Shown: positions 26,405 through 37,487, counted from the first letter of the stretch. The stretch: 64,000 nucleotides of DNA from Aeromonas tecta (GCF_000820185.1 NZ_CDCA01000050.1:1-64000), one strand, 5' to 3'. Notes: generated by a model not told the origin, from the letters alone. Program-made: numbers and translations.

Positions 26405-29400
26405 ATGGCTGAGTTGCGAATCGAGAAACCGACCCTTATCACTCAATTGGAAGGAACAGTGTTTGTCATGGATGCCGAAGGCTCCTTGCGCCGCGCCGCG
26501 GTGGGCATGCAGCTGCAATCTGGCGAGCGCCTGCTCGCCGAATCCAACGGGCGATTCGAACTGGCCGACTCGACCGATGAGACCCATGATCCGAACCAGA
26601 TAATGCTGGCACAGGCAGATCAGGGCGATGCGCTTGATCCCGAGCTGGCCAGCCTGCAAGAGGCCATCCGTCAGGGCGCCGACCCGACGGCCTTGTTTGA
26701 AGAGACCGCGGCCGGTAATGACGCCGCCGGTACCGCGGGCGGTGTGGTCGGCTCCAGTGCCGGCGGCTTCGTGGTGGTGGATCTCAACAACGACTTCACC
26801 GTGGTGGAGGCCGGCTTTGATACCGACCACCAGACACTCCCCCAGGGCAATGAAGATCCCTATGTGGAAGATCAGGATCAAGTCGCCGAGATCACCATCA
26901 CCGAGCCCCAGACCCTCGACAACATCATCAACGCCGACGAGGCGACCGGCGTCATCATCCGCGGGACGGTAGAAGACGTCGAAGTGGGCCAGACGGTGAC
27001 CGTGACCCTGACGGATCAGAATGGCAACAGTCTGACCATGACCACAGTGGTGCTGCCCGGCTTCGTCTGGGAGGCGAACTTTGGCGATGTCACCGGCAAG
27101 CTGGTGGATGGCCCCTTGACCATTCAGGCCGATACTCAGGACGCCGCCGGCAACCGGGCCAGCGACATTGGCGAGACCCTGCTCGACACCATCACCACCA
27201 TCACGCTCGACTTGGCCGATGAGAGCGACACCGGCGCCAGCCAGGTGGATGACCTGACCCGCGACACCACGCCGCTGCTGCAAGGCAAGGGAGAGCCCGG
27301 TGCCACCGTGACCCTGAGCCTGGGTGGCGCCGTGCTGGCGGTGCTCACCGTCGATGGCAATGGCAACTGGCAATACCAGATCCCGAGCGACATGGCAGAC
27401 GGGGCCTATGATTTTCGGGTCGACTCGGTGGACATCGCCGGCAACCGTGCCAGCGACACCCTGACCGTCACCGTCGATACAAAGGCCAGCATTGACATCG
27501 ACGATCTCGATACCAACAAGGTTCTGGGTCATGACAATGTCACCCTGAGCGGCACCACTACCCAGGTGGAAGCGGGCCAGAGCGTCACCATCACCCTCAT
27601 CGGTCAGAATGGCCAGACCCTCTACAGCGGCACGGCCCTGGTGGGCAGCGATGGTCGCTGGCAGCTCAGTGGCCTGGATCTCTCCACCCTCTCGGGCCCC
27701 TATGAGGTGCGTGCCGAGGTGACCGATCTCGCGGGTAACCGGGTGATCGACGGGGCCCCCCTCATCGGCCAGAGCGATGTGCTGACCCTGTCTGAAGCGG
27801 ATCTGGCCAAGGGCCCGGTCAGTGCGACTGGCTCCCTGCATACCGGCGCCGGACTGGATGGCAACCTGCAGGTGAGCTTCGCCGCCGATCAGAGTGCCCT
27901 CGAGCAGCTCGGCCTCAGCAGCCACGGCTCGGCGCTCAGCTATCAGATAAATGGCCAGACCCTCACCGCCAGTGCCGGCGGCATCACCGTCTTCACCCTG
28001 ACGCTCTCCAATGACGGCAGTTATCAGATCGTCTGGAACCAGAGCCTGGATCACGGCCAGGACAACCTGAATCTGCCGTTCTCCCTGGAGTATCGCGACA
28101 GCGACGGGGATCTGGTTCACGCCAATCTCAACGTCAACCTGGTGGACAGCACGCCCCCTGACTTCACTCTCTCACCCATCACCCTCACCGAGGATGCGTT
28201 CACAAATCAAGGGGTCGTGGTGGGCCAGAGCCACTTCGTGGTGGGCCACCAGTCCGATCCCTTGCTGGCGGACTCTGTCGCCTTCGCAGATCAGGCCAAT
28301 ACCCTGGCCCGTCTCAACGGCAGTGGGCTTAGCAGCGACGGTCATGTGCTGAGCTTCGAATTCAGCGGCGATCGCCTGCTCACCGGTTATTACATCGATG
28401 ATCAGGGCAATCGCGTCGAGGTGATCAAGGCCGAGCTCAATGCCAGCCAGGCCGGCAGCGATATCAACGGCACCGTCACCGTCACCCTCAATGGGCCGCT
28501 GGATCATCAGGGCAATGATGAACTCTCGCTGGGGCTCTCCGTGTCGGCCAAGGAGATCGACGGCGATGAGACCCGCGCCGATCTGGTGGTCTCCATCAAC
28601 GACGGTGTGGATCCCAACCTTGGCATCGACAGCGGCATCAGCCTGCAGGAAGGGGGCGCCAGCCAGTCTCTGGATGGCCAGCTGCCGGTCAATGTGGGCA
28701 GCGATCGCCTGGTGTCCCTCAATTTCGAGGCGAGCCAACCCGGCCTCGAGGGCCTGACCAGTGGCGGTAAAGCCACTACTTATCAGGTCAACGGCAATCA
28801 GATCACACTGCTAGATGCCGGTGGCAAGGTCATTTTGACTGTCACTTTGGATCTCGACGGTAAATACCACCTGCAACTGGACGGCGTGCTGGATCAGCCG
28901 CTCACCAGCAACAGCGTCAACCTGGGGCTGCAGGTACAGGGCACCGATTTTGACGGGGATCAGAGCAACCTCGGTACCCTCAATATCGCCATCACCGACG
29001 GTGCCTTGCCAAGCGTGGATGCGGTCACGCTGGATCTGGTGGAAGACAGCGACTGGAGCGCAGGGCAAAGCCTCTCCGGGGATCTCAATATCACCGTGGG
29101 CAGCGACCCTCTTGCCAACATCAGCTTCGATGCCAATCAGCCCGGCCTGCAAGGTCTCACCAGCGGCGGCCAGCCGGTAGTTATCAGCGTCAGCGGCAAC
29201 AGCATCAGCGGCACCGTCAACGGGCAGAATATTTTCACCCTGACCCTGGATCAGCAGGGCCACTACGTCTTTACCCTCAACCAGCCGCTGGATCAGGGCA
29301 GTGCCGACAACCTGCTCAAGGCGGGCTTCACCCTGACCGACAGCGATGGTGACAAAGTCTCTTCTTCCCTGAGCGTCGCCATCGGTGATGGGGCCAATCC

Positions 29401-32400
29401 GGTGATCAGCGCCGTGACCGGTACCGAGATGACCGAGGCCAACCAAGGGGCGAAGGATGTGGTTAGCCACATGAGCTTCACCGTGAGCCATGGCTCCGAT
29501 GCCCTCGAGCAGAGTAGTCTCAAGTTTGATATTGCGGCCATCCAGCAGAGCCTGGACGGCAAATACAGCAGTCACGGCAGCCCGGTGACCTTCACCCTGG
29601 ATGCCAACGGCGAACTGGTGGGCACCACGGCCGACGGCCGTGAGGTGCTGCGCGCCGAGCTGGAATTGGTCGACAACAACGGTAACTGGAGCGTCACCGC
29701 TAAGGTGACCTTGAGCGGTGAGCTGGATCATCAGGGCAACGAGTCTCTGGACCTGCCGCTGACCGTGACCCTGACCGACAAGGACGGGGACAGCGTCTCC
29801 ACCGACCTGCCGCTGGTCATCAAGGATGGCAATGCGCCCGGCTTTGTGGCGGGCAGCGGGGTGAGCCTGGATGAGGGGGATCTCAACGGCGGCAACACCC
29901 TGACCGGCACAGGCCATTTCGAAGTCAATGCGGGCTCGGATCGGGTGAGCGAGGTGTCGTTCGCCGACATAAGTCAGCAGCCCAAGCTGACCGCCCTGGG
30001 CCAGAGCGTTATCTATGAGCTGGTCGACGGGGATCCCAGCATCCCGGGCAACCAGATCCTCAAGGGCTACGTGATGGTCGACGGCCAGCGCGTCGAGGTC
30101 TTGGAAGTCGAGATCAGTGGCAGCCTGGATAATGCCGCCAGCAACGGTTTCGACTACAAGGTGACCCTGTATGAAGGGGTGCACCAGGAGAACGGCAGCA
30201 CCAGCACGGATCTGCCGTTCCAAATCAATGTGATCGATAGCGACAAGGGGGCCGGCAACAACGACAGCACCGGCGGCACCCTCAACGTCAGCATCGGCGA
30301 GGGGAACAACCCGACCATTTCCCTGACTGGCGTGACCTTGAACGAAGGGCGCTTCGACGGCGCCGGCAGCAGCCAGACCGCCGATGATCAGCAGGCCACA
30401 GGAAAACTCACCATCAAGGCGGATTCCGATCCCGTGGTGGATGTGCGGCTGACCCTCGCAGGCAAGGTATTGGATGCGAGCGGCAACCCCATCACCCACA
30501 ACGGTGAAACGCTCACCTGGAAAGAGGTGCCGGGCAGCAACGGCCACATCTTCCAGGCCATGACCGCGAGCGGCACCCTGGTGCTGACGGTCACCCTGCC
30601 GAGCGTGCCGGGTCGCATAGAGGCGCACACAGATGCGACTCTGGATTATCAGGTGACGGTGCACACCAACCTGGATCATGGGGCGGATAACAATCTCAAC
30701 CTGACCCTGCCGGTGCAGGTAACCGACAGCGACGGCTCTGTGATCAACGGTAATACCAACGTGGTGATCAAAGATGCCGCCGATCCGCTGATCTCGAACA
30801 TCGAGTCCGTGCGGGTCGAAGAGGCGGATCTGGATGCGAGCAATACCCAGCACCCCGGCACCACCCCGACCGAAAATGGGGAGGCGGCAGGTGGCAAGGT
30901 GACCATCAGTGCCGGCTCGGACCGGGTTGCTTCTCTTGAACTCGATGTGGCGGCCTTCAACCAGGCGAACCACCTCACCTCAGGTGGCAAAGAGGTGACC
31001 CTGGCCGCCCACAGCAATCCGGGCTGGTATCTGGCGAGCACGGCGGATGGCAAGCCGGTGTTCTGGATCCACCTCGACGTCAACGGCAGCTACAGCTTCC
31101 ATTTGGTAGGCCAGCTCGATCACGGTGCCCAGGGCAAGGATGAGCTCGGCATCGAGATACCCCTGTACGTGACAGACCACGACGGGGACCGCAGCCCCAA
31201 TGTGACGGTCGAAGTGCATGTGCAGGATGACATGCCGATTGGTACCAGCCTGGCCCATACCCTGAACGAGACCGGCAGCAGCGTGAACGGCGATCTGCTG
31301 CCCCCCGCCAACGAGGGGGCCGATGGCGCCAGAGTCGTCTCGGTCACCGTCAATGGTCAGGTTCATGCTTTCAACGGCAGCTTGACCCTGGACGTGATGA
31401 GCCCGGATGGCAAGCAGGTGATGGGCTCCCTGACCATAGGTGAGGACGGCAACTACAGCTTTACCCCGAGGCCCGGCTTCGATCACGATGCCGCCAGCCT
31501 GAGCCAGGTCATCACCGCCCAGATTGTGGACGGTGACGGCGACACCGCCGAGAGCACCCTGACCCTCAATATGGAAGACGAGGCGGTGCGCTTCACCGTG
31601 AATGCCGCGACCGGACAGGAAGATCAGGGGGCGCAGGATCCGAGCCAGGGCATTCCCATCAACATGCAGCTCGATATCGGTGACTTTGACCGGGGCGAGC
31701 ATGTGGATCAACTGCTGATCCAGGCGCCTGCCAATGCTCATGGCACCTTCTACTACAACGGGGTGGCGCTCACCACCACGGCCGATGGCAAGTGGTTCAT
31801 CGTGCCACCGGCTGCCATGGTGACCAGCGACAACGTTCACTACAGCACATCGGGTCTTACCTTCGTACCGGCAGATGACTGGTCGAGCTGGAGCAACAAC
31901 AAGCAGCCGCTGCACTTCCAGGTGCAGGTCGACGTCGGGGTGACCGAAGGGACGCCACCGCCACCGGTGACTGGGGATCTCGCCATCACGGTGCAAGGCA
32001 TCGCCGACAAGCCGGAATGGGATTCCAGCACCGCCAAGCACTACAGCATCAATGAGGATGGCAACGGTGTTGCCCTGAATGTGCAGGCCAACCTCACGGA
32101 TCTCGATGGCTCCGAGACCCTGAGCTATCAGATCAAGTGGGCATCCGGCCAGGGCAGCCTGACCCTGAACGGCCAAGAGCTCAAACCCGATGCCAACGGC
32201 GTCTATACCGTCTCTGCCGGTGACATCAACAAGATCACAGTGGTGCCTGGCAAGGACTACAGCGGCGACATCAAGCTCTCCATCACCCCGGTCAGTACCG
32301 AGAAGACACCTGTGGTGAGCGGCCAGGACAAGGCGCTTGGCGACAGCATAGAGCTGGTGATCAACGTCAACCCGCAGGCGGATGATGCCAAGCTGACGGT

Positions 32401-35400
32401 GCGCGAGATCCAGAGCAAGGAAGACACCCTGATGAATCTGGGCAGCAAGATAGTGCTTGCCCATCTGGGAGACACTGCGGACGGCTCGGAGCAGATGTTT
32501 GTGCGCATCAGCGGCCTGCCCGCCGGCGCCACCCTGCTGCTCGGCGGTGTGGCGGTTGTCATGGATGCGAACGGTTATTACGAGGTGCCCTACGATCGCA
32601 TCAATGAGCTGCAGATGCAGCCGCCCAAAAACAGCAACGTGGACTTCGATCTCACCATCAAGGGGGTTGTGAAAGATACGGCCACCCTGACCGATGCCAA
32701 TGGTCAGACCCATACCGTGGTCAACGAGAAGGAGACCGGCTCCCAGAATCTGCACGTGGACATGGTCGGGGTGGTGGATGAGCCGCACTTCAACCTGGAC
32801 AGCACGGGCTGGACGCCGGAAGGCAATGGCTACAGCATCACCATCGCGGAAGATGGCCGTGCACCGCTCGATTTCAGACTGGAGTCGGGGGAGAAGGTCG
32901 ATACTCCGCTCGATAACTCCGAAACCCTCAACCTGGTGCTGGAAGGCTTGCCGGAAGGGGCCAAGGTGTTCGATGGCAATGGCAACGAGCTGACCCTGAC
33001 CTTCGCCGGCCTGGATGCCAACGGCAAGCCCATCTATCAGGTCAATGTGTCGGATCTGGGCAACCTGCAGATCCAGCCGCCGCCCAACAGCACTGCCGAT
33101 ATTCACCTCGTCGGTCACGTGGTGGTGACCGAGAACGACGGGGATCACAAGAGCTTCGATGTGCCGCTCACCATCAAGGTGGAACCCGCCATCGACGCCG
33201 GCGACTACGCCAAGACCAGTAATGGCCTGGAAGACGAATTTGTGACGCTGAACTGGCATCCCGACTTGAGCGACAGCGCCGAGAAGGTGACCCACCTCAG
33301 TCTCTCCGGCATCGAGCCTGGCTACGAGATCTGGGTCAAGGATGCCAACGGTACTCACCAGCTCACGCTGGGGAGCGATGGCAGCGTCACCCTGAGCGAT
33401 GCGGATCTGCAGAGTCTGCTCAGTGGCGGCCAACTGCTGGTGCGGGCCCCGGAGGACAGCGACAAAGACACCAATATCCAGAGCCATGTGACCGTGACTC
33501 AGCATGACGTGGACTCCAGCGTCGTCGTCGACAAGGTCATCAACGGCAATCTGCACGTGGATATCCAGGCCGTGGTGGAACCCGATGGCAATCTGGTACA
33601 GACCGGCGGGGCACTGGAGAGCCCGGACGGGCACGATATCCCGCTGGATGGAGTCTTCGTGTTCCAGGATCTGGACCCCAGCAGCGTCGAGACCATCGAC
33701 TACCTGGTCATCAGCGATCTGCCGCCCGGCTTCGTGGTGATCGGGGGGATCAACGATGGCTACGGCAACTGGACCGTGCCTCACGATGCCCTGGGCAGTT
33801 ATGCCTTGCGCTCGCCTGATGGCTTCACCGGCACGGTGACCTTCAAGGTGAGTGCCCAGGTGCATGATCTCAGCGACGACGGGGATGTGAGTGCCAGCGT
33901 GCGCAAGGACTTGAATGCCAGCGCCGACTTCCATGCCGCGACCAATTCCGGTCAGGTGGCCGCCACGGTTGATCTGGATAACAGCCAGCCCATCACCGGA
34001 GTGGAGGATCACAGTGTCAACTTCGGTACTCAGCTCAAGAGCATGATCACCCTGGGCACGGCGGATATCGGCGATGACGAGCTCAGCATCGTCCTCACCG
34101 GCCTGCCCCCCGGCGTCAGCGTGCAGGGGCTGACCTATGACTTCGTCAACGGCGAGTACCTGATCAAACTGCCCAATGGGCTGAGCGATCTCGACAACCT
34201 GACCCTGACCCTGCCGGAAGACTATGCCGGCGACGATCTCAGCCTGCATGTGCGGCTGGTCAATACCGATACCGTGAGCGGTGACACCAAGACGGCGGAT
34301 CAGGACATCCGCCTCTCCATCACCCCGGAGGTTGACGTCAATGGCGGCGCCGACGGCATGCCGAGCCTGCAGTTGGAAGTGAAAGATGTGAACGGTGATG
34401 GCCAACCGGACAACCTGGAAGACACCGAGATCCACCTCGATCTCTCGGTCAAGCTGGCGGACATCAGCCCCTCTGTGGCCAATGGCGGCCTCGAGACGGT
34501 GGAGCGGGTAACCGTGACCGTCGATGCCAAGTACGGTCACTTCCTCGATGCCAATGGCAATCCCGTCCAGTCCCTGGTGGTGGATGCCAATGGCCTCAAG
34601 GATCTGGTGTTTATTCCCAAGGAGCACTACAGCGGTCAGGTGCCGCTCGATGTGACCGTGGATATCCTGGATACCGCCACCACGGGTACAGATCGCGGCA
34701 GCTGGAGCGGCCAGGTGGGCTTCGAGGTCAAACCGGTCAACGATCCGGCCAAGATCATCGTGCACGATGTGAAGGGTGACGAGGATGGCCGCGTCAATCT
34801 GGGGGGCTTCGGCGCCGAGCTTGTCGACACCGACGGCTCCGAAAAAATAGTGGGGCTGCAGATCACTGGGGTGCCGGATGGCTTCACCCTCTCTGCCCCT
34901 GCGGTCAACAACGGCAACGGCGTCTGGCAGATCCCCGTGGGGACCGATTTCTCCACCCTGACTCTGATCCCGCCGGCGGATTTCAGCGGCAGCGTGGATC
35001 TGACCCTGACCGCTTACACCCTGGACAATGGTCTGAGCGTACCGCTCGGCACCAGTGGCAACTTCACCGTCACCGTCAACCCGGTGGGGGATGTGATCAT
35101 CGCCGACATCATGGACAAAACGAGCGGCACCGAGGGGGATGTGATCACCCTGAACCTGGGGCTGGAGACCCGGGATACCCAGGCCACCGGCGGCAGCGCC
35201 GGCAACGTCCATGAGAATGGCCCCGAGCAGGTGCGCGTCACCATCGAAGGGGTCCCCGATGGCGCGCAAATCCGTCTGCCAAACGGGGTCAATGGCACTG
35301 TGGTGGATCTTGGCAACGGTCGCTGGCAGGTCACCACGGATGGCACCAAGCTGGGTGCCATCGAACTGGTGACCAACGATGCCAACGGCGCCCTGGATCT

Positions 35401-37438
35401 GAAAGTTACGGCCCAGAGCCTTGACAACGGCGCCCTCGGCCCCGAGGTCAACGGCACCATTCACGTGGATATCAGCCCGGTCAACGATGCTCCTATCAAC
35501 GTCTTGCCAACGGATCCCCAGGTGGCGCAGGAAGATCAGCCCTTCGTCATCAAGGGCCTGCAGGTGCAGGATGTGGATGCGGGCAGCGGCGACATGAAGG
35601 TGACCCTGTCGGTGGAGCACGGCACCCTCAATATTCCGGCAGGCAGCGGGGTGACAGTGGTGGGTAACGGCACCGGCTCCCTGGTGCTGAGCGGATCGCT
35701 GGATGCCATCAACGCCTTGTTAAACGGTGGTCTGACCTATCAGGGCAACCCGGATTACCACGGCAGCGACAACCTGACCATGGTCACCAATGACAATGGC
35801 AACACAGGCAGTGGCGGGGCGCTGAGCGACACAGACGTGCTGCCCATCGAGGTGCAACCGGTCAACGATGCGCCCGTCAACGTCTTGCCAAGCGATCCCC
35901 AGGTGGCGCAGGAGGATCAACCCTTCGTCATTCACGGCTTGCAGGTGAGCGACGTGGATGCGGGCAGCAGTCCCCTCACAGTGACCCTGTCCGTCCTGCA
36001 TGGCACCCTGAACCTGGTAGCAGGCAACGGCGTGACAGTCACTGGCAACGGCACCGACTCTCTGGTGCTGAGTGGCTCGCAGGATGCCATCAATGCGCTG
36101 CTAAACGGCGGCGTCACCTATCAGGGCGAGCAGGACTTCAATGGCCAGGATGCTCTGACCATGGTGACCAACGACAACGGCAGTACCGGCAACGGTGGCG
36201 CCCAGAGCGATACCGACGTGCTGCCCATCGAGGTGGAAGCGGTCAACGATGCCCCGGTCAACCAGGCGCCTGACACAATGCAGGTGAAGGAAGACGGTGC
36301 ACTGTCGCTCTCCGGCATCAGCGTCAAGGACGTGGACGCCGGCAGTGCCCCCATGTCCATGGTGCTGCGGGTCGAGCATGGCGTGCTGACCCTGCTCGGG
36401 ACCATGAGCGGTAACGTCGTGGCAACGGGCACGGGGACCAATGAAATCACCCTGGTGGGATCCCTGGCAGAGCTCAACGCGCTGATCAGCGGCAACCTGC
36501 ACTATGAGCCGGCCAAGGACTTCTGGGGTCAGGACAACCTGACCATCATCACCTCGGATCAGGGCAACACGGGGGCGGGTGGTGCGCTGACCGATACCTC
36601 CACCGTTGGCATCACCGTCACGGCCGAGGCCGATGATCCCCAGCTCAGCCTCGGGGCGCACGACATCCATGCCCTGCAAGGGGCCTGGGTACCGCTGAAC
36701 CTCAGCGCCAGCGTGGTCAACCCGGCGCCGGGTGAGCTCTCGGTGCGGATCCAGAATCTGGGCGGTGCCCAGGTGGTGGACGAGCACGGCCAGAGCGTGG
36801 GTCATGCCGATGGCAGCGACTGGCTGTTGCCCATGGATCAGTCGGTGCCCATCTACCTCAAGGATCTGCCTACGGGGGATCACGCCCTGATCTTGACCGC
36901 CGAGTCGAGCGCGGGGGGCAATACCCAGGGTTCAAGCCAGGAGACCCTCAATATCCACAGCCAGAGTGGCAACACCCTGACCGGTACGGACAGTGCGGAC
37001 TGGCTGTTTGGCTCAAGTGGTGATGACAGGATCCTGGGCGGTCAGGGCAACGACATCCTGACCGGTGGCGAGGGCAGCGATCTCTTCGTGTGGGGCAGCG
37101 GTGATGAAGGCACCACCGGGCAACCGGCTCTGGATACCATCACCGACTTCAATCCGACCCAGGGGGACAAGCTCGATCTGGCGGACCTGCTCCAGGGGGT
37201 GACCGACAACAGCGTGGACGGGCTGCTTAACCACCTGTCTGCCTCTGTCACCTCCGGTAACGGTGGCCTGAGCGACGTGAATCTGTCGGTCTCTCCGGCG
37301 GGGGATGGTCAGGTGACCCAGCAGATAACCCTGAAGGACGTGGACCTGAGCGACTGGAGTCTGAGTATCGGCTCCTCCTCCCACGACATCCTCCAGTCCC
37401 TGCTGGATCAAAATAGCCTGATCATCGAACACCCCTGA
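26405..37438 (+). CDS. LapA-like giant RTX adhesin with retention module
   Basis: 3677 residues, preceded by GGAGG. Residues 1-~135 form a LapA-type retention module with the LapG protease site TAAG at 101-104, so the protein should be held in the outer membrane through its N-terminus and released by cleavage when cyclic-di-GMP is low. Three Ig-like domains follow (~160-455), then about eight type I secretion-associated repeats (~457-1610) with 'DSDGD'-like motifs, a VCBS-like domain, a long series of acidic 'EDG/DSSE'-type domains (~1730-3030), and three 127-residue tandem repeats (3031-3411). An RTX calcium-binding stretch starts near 3536 ('GSSGDDRILGGQGNDILTGG'), and the type I secretion C-terminal target ends the protein. 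Expected role: surface attachment and biofilm. No transporter (lapBCE) or lapD/lapG lies nearby. Confidence 0.92.
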   Translation: MAELRIEKPTLITQLEGTVFVMDAEGSLRRAAVGMQLQSGERLLAESNGRFELADSTDETHDPNQIMLAQADQGDALDPELASLQEAIRQGADPTALFEETAAGNDAAGTAGGVVGSSAGGFVVVDLNNDFTVVEAGFDTDHQTLPQGNEDPYVEDQDQVAEITITEPQTLDNIINADEATGVIIRGTVEDVEVGQTVTVTLTDQNGNSLTMTTVVLPGFVWEANFGDVTGKLVDGPLTIQADTQDAAGNRASDIGETLLDTITTITLDLADESDTGASQVDDLTRDTTPLLQGKGEPGATVTLSLGGAVLAVLTVDGNGNWQYQIPSDMADGAYDFRVDSVDIAGNRASDTLTVTVDTKASIDIDDLDTNKVLGHDNVTLSGTTTQVEAGQSVTITLIGQNGQTLYSGTALVGSDGRWQLSGLDLSTLSGPYEVRAEVTDLAGNRVIDGAPLIGQSDVLTLSEADLAKGPVSATGSLHTGAGLDGNLQVSFAADQSALEQLGLSSHGSALSYQINGQTLTASAGGITVFTLTLSNDGSYQIVWNQSLDHGQDNLNLPFSLEYRDSDGDLVHANLNVNLVDSTPPDFTLSPITLTEDAFTNQGVVVGQSHFVVGHQSDPLLADSVAFADQANTLARLNGSGLSSDGHVLSFEFSGDRLLTGYYIDDQGNRVEVIKAELNASQAGSDINGTVTVTLNGPLDHQGNDELSLGLSVSAKEIDGDETRADLVVSINDGVDPNLGIDSGISLQEGGASQSLDGQLPVNVGSDRLVSLNFEASQPGLEGLTSGGKATTYQVNGNQITLLDAGGKVILTVTLDLDGKYHLQLDGVLDQPLTSNSVNLGLQVQGTDFDGDQSNLGTLNIAITDGALPSVDAVTLDLVEDSDWSAGQSLSGDLNITVGSDPLANISFDANQPGLQGLTSGGQPVVISVSGNSISGTVNGQNIFTLTLDQQGHYVFTLNQPLDQGSADNLLKAGFTLTDSDGDKVSSSLSVAIGDGANPVISAVTGTEMTEANQGAKDVVSHMSFTVSHGSDALEQSSLKFDIAAIQQSLDGKYSSHGSPVTFTLDANGELVGTTADGREVLRAELELVDNNGNWSVTAKVTLSGELDHQGNESLDLPLTVTLTDKDGDSVSTDLPLVIKDGNAPGFVAGSGVSLDEGDLNGGNTLTGTGHFEVNAGSDRVSEVSFADISQQPKLTALGQSVIYELVDGDPSIPGNQILKGYVMVDGQRVEVLEVEISGSLDNAASNGFDYKVTLYEGVHQENGSTSTDLPFQINVIDSDKGAGNNDSTGGTLNVSIGEGNNPTISLTGVTLNEGRFDGAGSSQTADDQQATGKLTIKADSDPVVDVRLTLAGKVLDASGNPITHNGETLTWKEVPGSNGHIFQAMTASGTLVLTVTLPSVPGRIEAHTDATLDYQVTVHTNLDHGADNNLNLTLPVQVTDSDGSVINGNTNVVIKDAADPLISNIESVRVEEADLDASNTQHPGTTPTENGEAAGGKVTISAGSDRVASLELDVAAFNQANHLTSGGKEVTLAAHSNPGWYLASTADGKPVFWIHLDVNGSYSFHLVGQLDHGAQGKDELGIEIPLYVTDHDGDRSPNVTVEVHVQDDMPIGTSLAHTLNETGSSVNGDLLPPANEGADGARVVSVTVNGQVHAFNGSLTLDVMSPDGKQVMGSLTIGEDGNYSFTPRPGFDHDAASLSQVITAQIVDGDGDTAESTLTLNMEDEAVRFTVNAATGQEDQGAQDPSQGIPINMQLDIGDFDRGEHVDQLLIQAPANAHGTFYYNGVALTTTADGKWFIVPPAAMVTSDNVHYSTSGLTFVPADDWSSWSNNKQPLHFQVQVDVGVTEGTPPPPVTGDLAITVQGIADKPEWDSSTAKHYSINEDGNGVALNVQANLTDLDGSETLSYQIKWASGQGSLTLNGQELKPDANGVYTVSAGDINKITVVPGKDYSGDIKLSITPVSTEKTPVVSGQDKALGDSIELVINVNPQADDAKLTVREIQSKEDTLMNLGSKIVLAHLGDTADGSEQMFVRISGLPAGATLLLGGVAVVMDANGYYEVPYDRINELQMQPPKNSNVDFDLTIKGVVKDTATLTDANGQTHTVVNEKETGSQNLHVDMVGVVDEPHFNLDSTGWTPEGNGYSITIAEDGRAPLDFRLESGEKVDTPLDNSETLNLVLEGLPEGAKVFDGNGNELTLTFAGLDANGKPIYQVNVSDLGNLQIQPPPNSTADIHLVGHVVVTENDGDHKSFDVPLTIKVEPAIDAGDYAKTSNGLEDEFVTLNWHPDLSDSAEKVTHLSLSGIEPGYEIWVKDANGTHQLTLGSDGSVTLSDADLQSLLSGGQLLVRAPEDSDKDTNIQSHVTVTQHDVDSSVVVDKVINGNLHVDIQAVVEPDGNLVQTGGALESPDGHDIPLDGVFVFQDLDPSSVETIDYLVISDLPPGFVVIGGINDGYGNWTVPHDALGSYALRSPDGFTGTVTFKVSAQVHDLSDDGDVSASVRKDLNASADFHAATNSGQVAATVDLDNSQPITGVEDHSVNFGTQLKSMITLGTADIGDDELSIVLTGLPPGVSVQGLTYDFVNGEYLIKLPNGLSDLDNLTLTLPEDYAGDDLSLHVRLVNTDTVSGDTKTADQDIRLSITPEVDVNGGADGMPSLQLEVKDVNGDGQPDNLEDTEIHLDLSVKLADISPSVANGGLETVERVTVTVDAKYGHFLDANGNPVQSLVVDANGLKDLVFIPKEHYSGQVPLDVTVDILDTATTGTDRGSWSGQVGFEVKPVNDPAKIIVHDVKGDEDGRVNLGGFGAELVDTDGSEKIVGLQITGVPDGFTLSAPAVNNGNGVWQIPVGTDFSTLTLIPPADFSGSVDLTLTAYTLDNGLSVPLGTSGNFTVTVNPVGDVIIADIMDKTSGTEGDVITLNLGLETRDTQATGGSAGNVHENGPEQVRVTIEGVPDGAQIRLPNGVNGTVVDLGNGRWQVTTDGTKLGAIELVTNDANGALDLKVTAQSLDNGALGPEVNGTIHVDISPVNDAPINVLPTDPQVAQEDQPFVIKGLQVQDVDAGSGDMKVTLSVEHGTLNIPAGSGVTVVGNGTGSLVLSGSLDAINALLNGGLTYQGNPDYHGSDNLTMVTNDNGNTGSGGALSDTDVLPIEVQPVNDAPVNVLPSDPQVAQEDQPFVIHGLQVSDVDAGSSPLTVTLSVLHGTLNLVAGNGVTVTGNGTDSLVLSGSQDAINALLNGGVTYQGEQDFNGQDALTMVTNDNGSTGNGGAQSDTDVLPIEVEAVNDAPVNQAPDTMQVKEDGALSLSGISVKDVDAGSAPMSMVLRVEHGVLTLLGTMSGNVVATGTGTNEITLVGSLAELNALISGNLHYEPAKDFWGQDNLTIITSDQGNTGAGGALTDTSTVGITVTAEADDPQLSLGAHDIHALQGAWVPLNLSASVVNPAPGELSVRIQNLGGAQVVDEHGQSVGHADGSDWLLPMDQSVPIYLKDLPTGDHALILTAESSAGGNTQGSSQETLNIHSQSGNTLTGTDSADWLFGSSGDDRILGGQGNDILTGGEGSDLFVWGSGDEGTTGQPALDTITDFNPTQGDKLDLADLLQGVTDNSVDGLLNHLSASVTSGNGGLSDVNLSVSPAGDGQVTQQITLKDVDLSDWSLSIGSSSHDILQSLLDQNSLIIEHP
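35495..36637 (+). repeat. Three tandem 381-base repeats in adhesin gene
   Basis: Copies begin at 35495, 35876 and 36257, each exactly 381 bases (127 codons). The first two are very similar in DNA, sharing blocks such as the 'PQVAQEDQPFVI' and 'DAINALLNGG' codons; the third is more diverged. This points to recent unit duplication and a site of likely copy-number variation. Confidence 0.85.
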
Positions 37439-37455
37439 TGGTGAGAGATGAATGA

Positions 37456-37487
37456 AAAGAGCCGGCAATTGCCGGCTCTTTGTTTTT
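37456..37487 (+). terminator. Rho-independent terminator after adhesin
   Basis: AAAGAGCCGGC and GCCGGCTCTTT form an 11-pair stem around AATT, followed by TTTGTTTTT. Confidence 0.88.

Noticed and set aside
30980..35620. Very long antisense open frame (over 1500 codons) inside the adhesin gene
   Set aside because: It is an artefact of the repetitive, GC-rich codon pattern of the + strand gene; its translation is low-complexity with no domain, and it has no ribosome-binding site.
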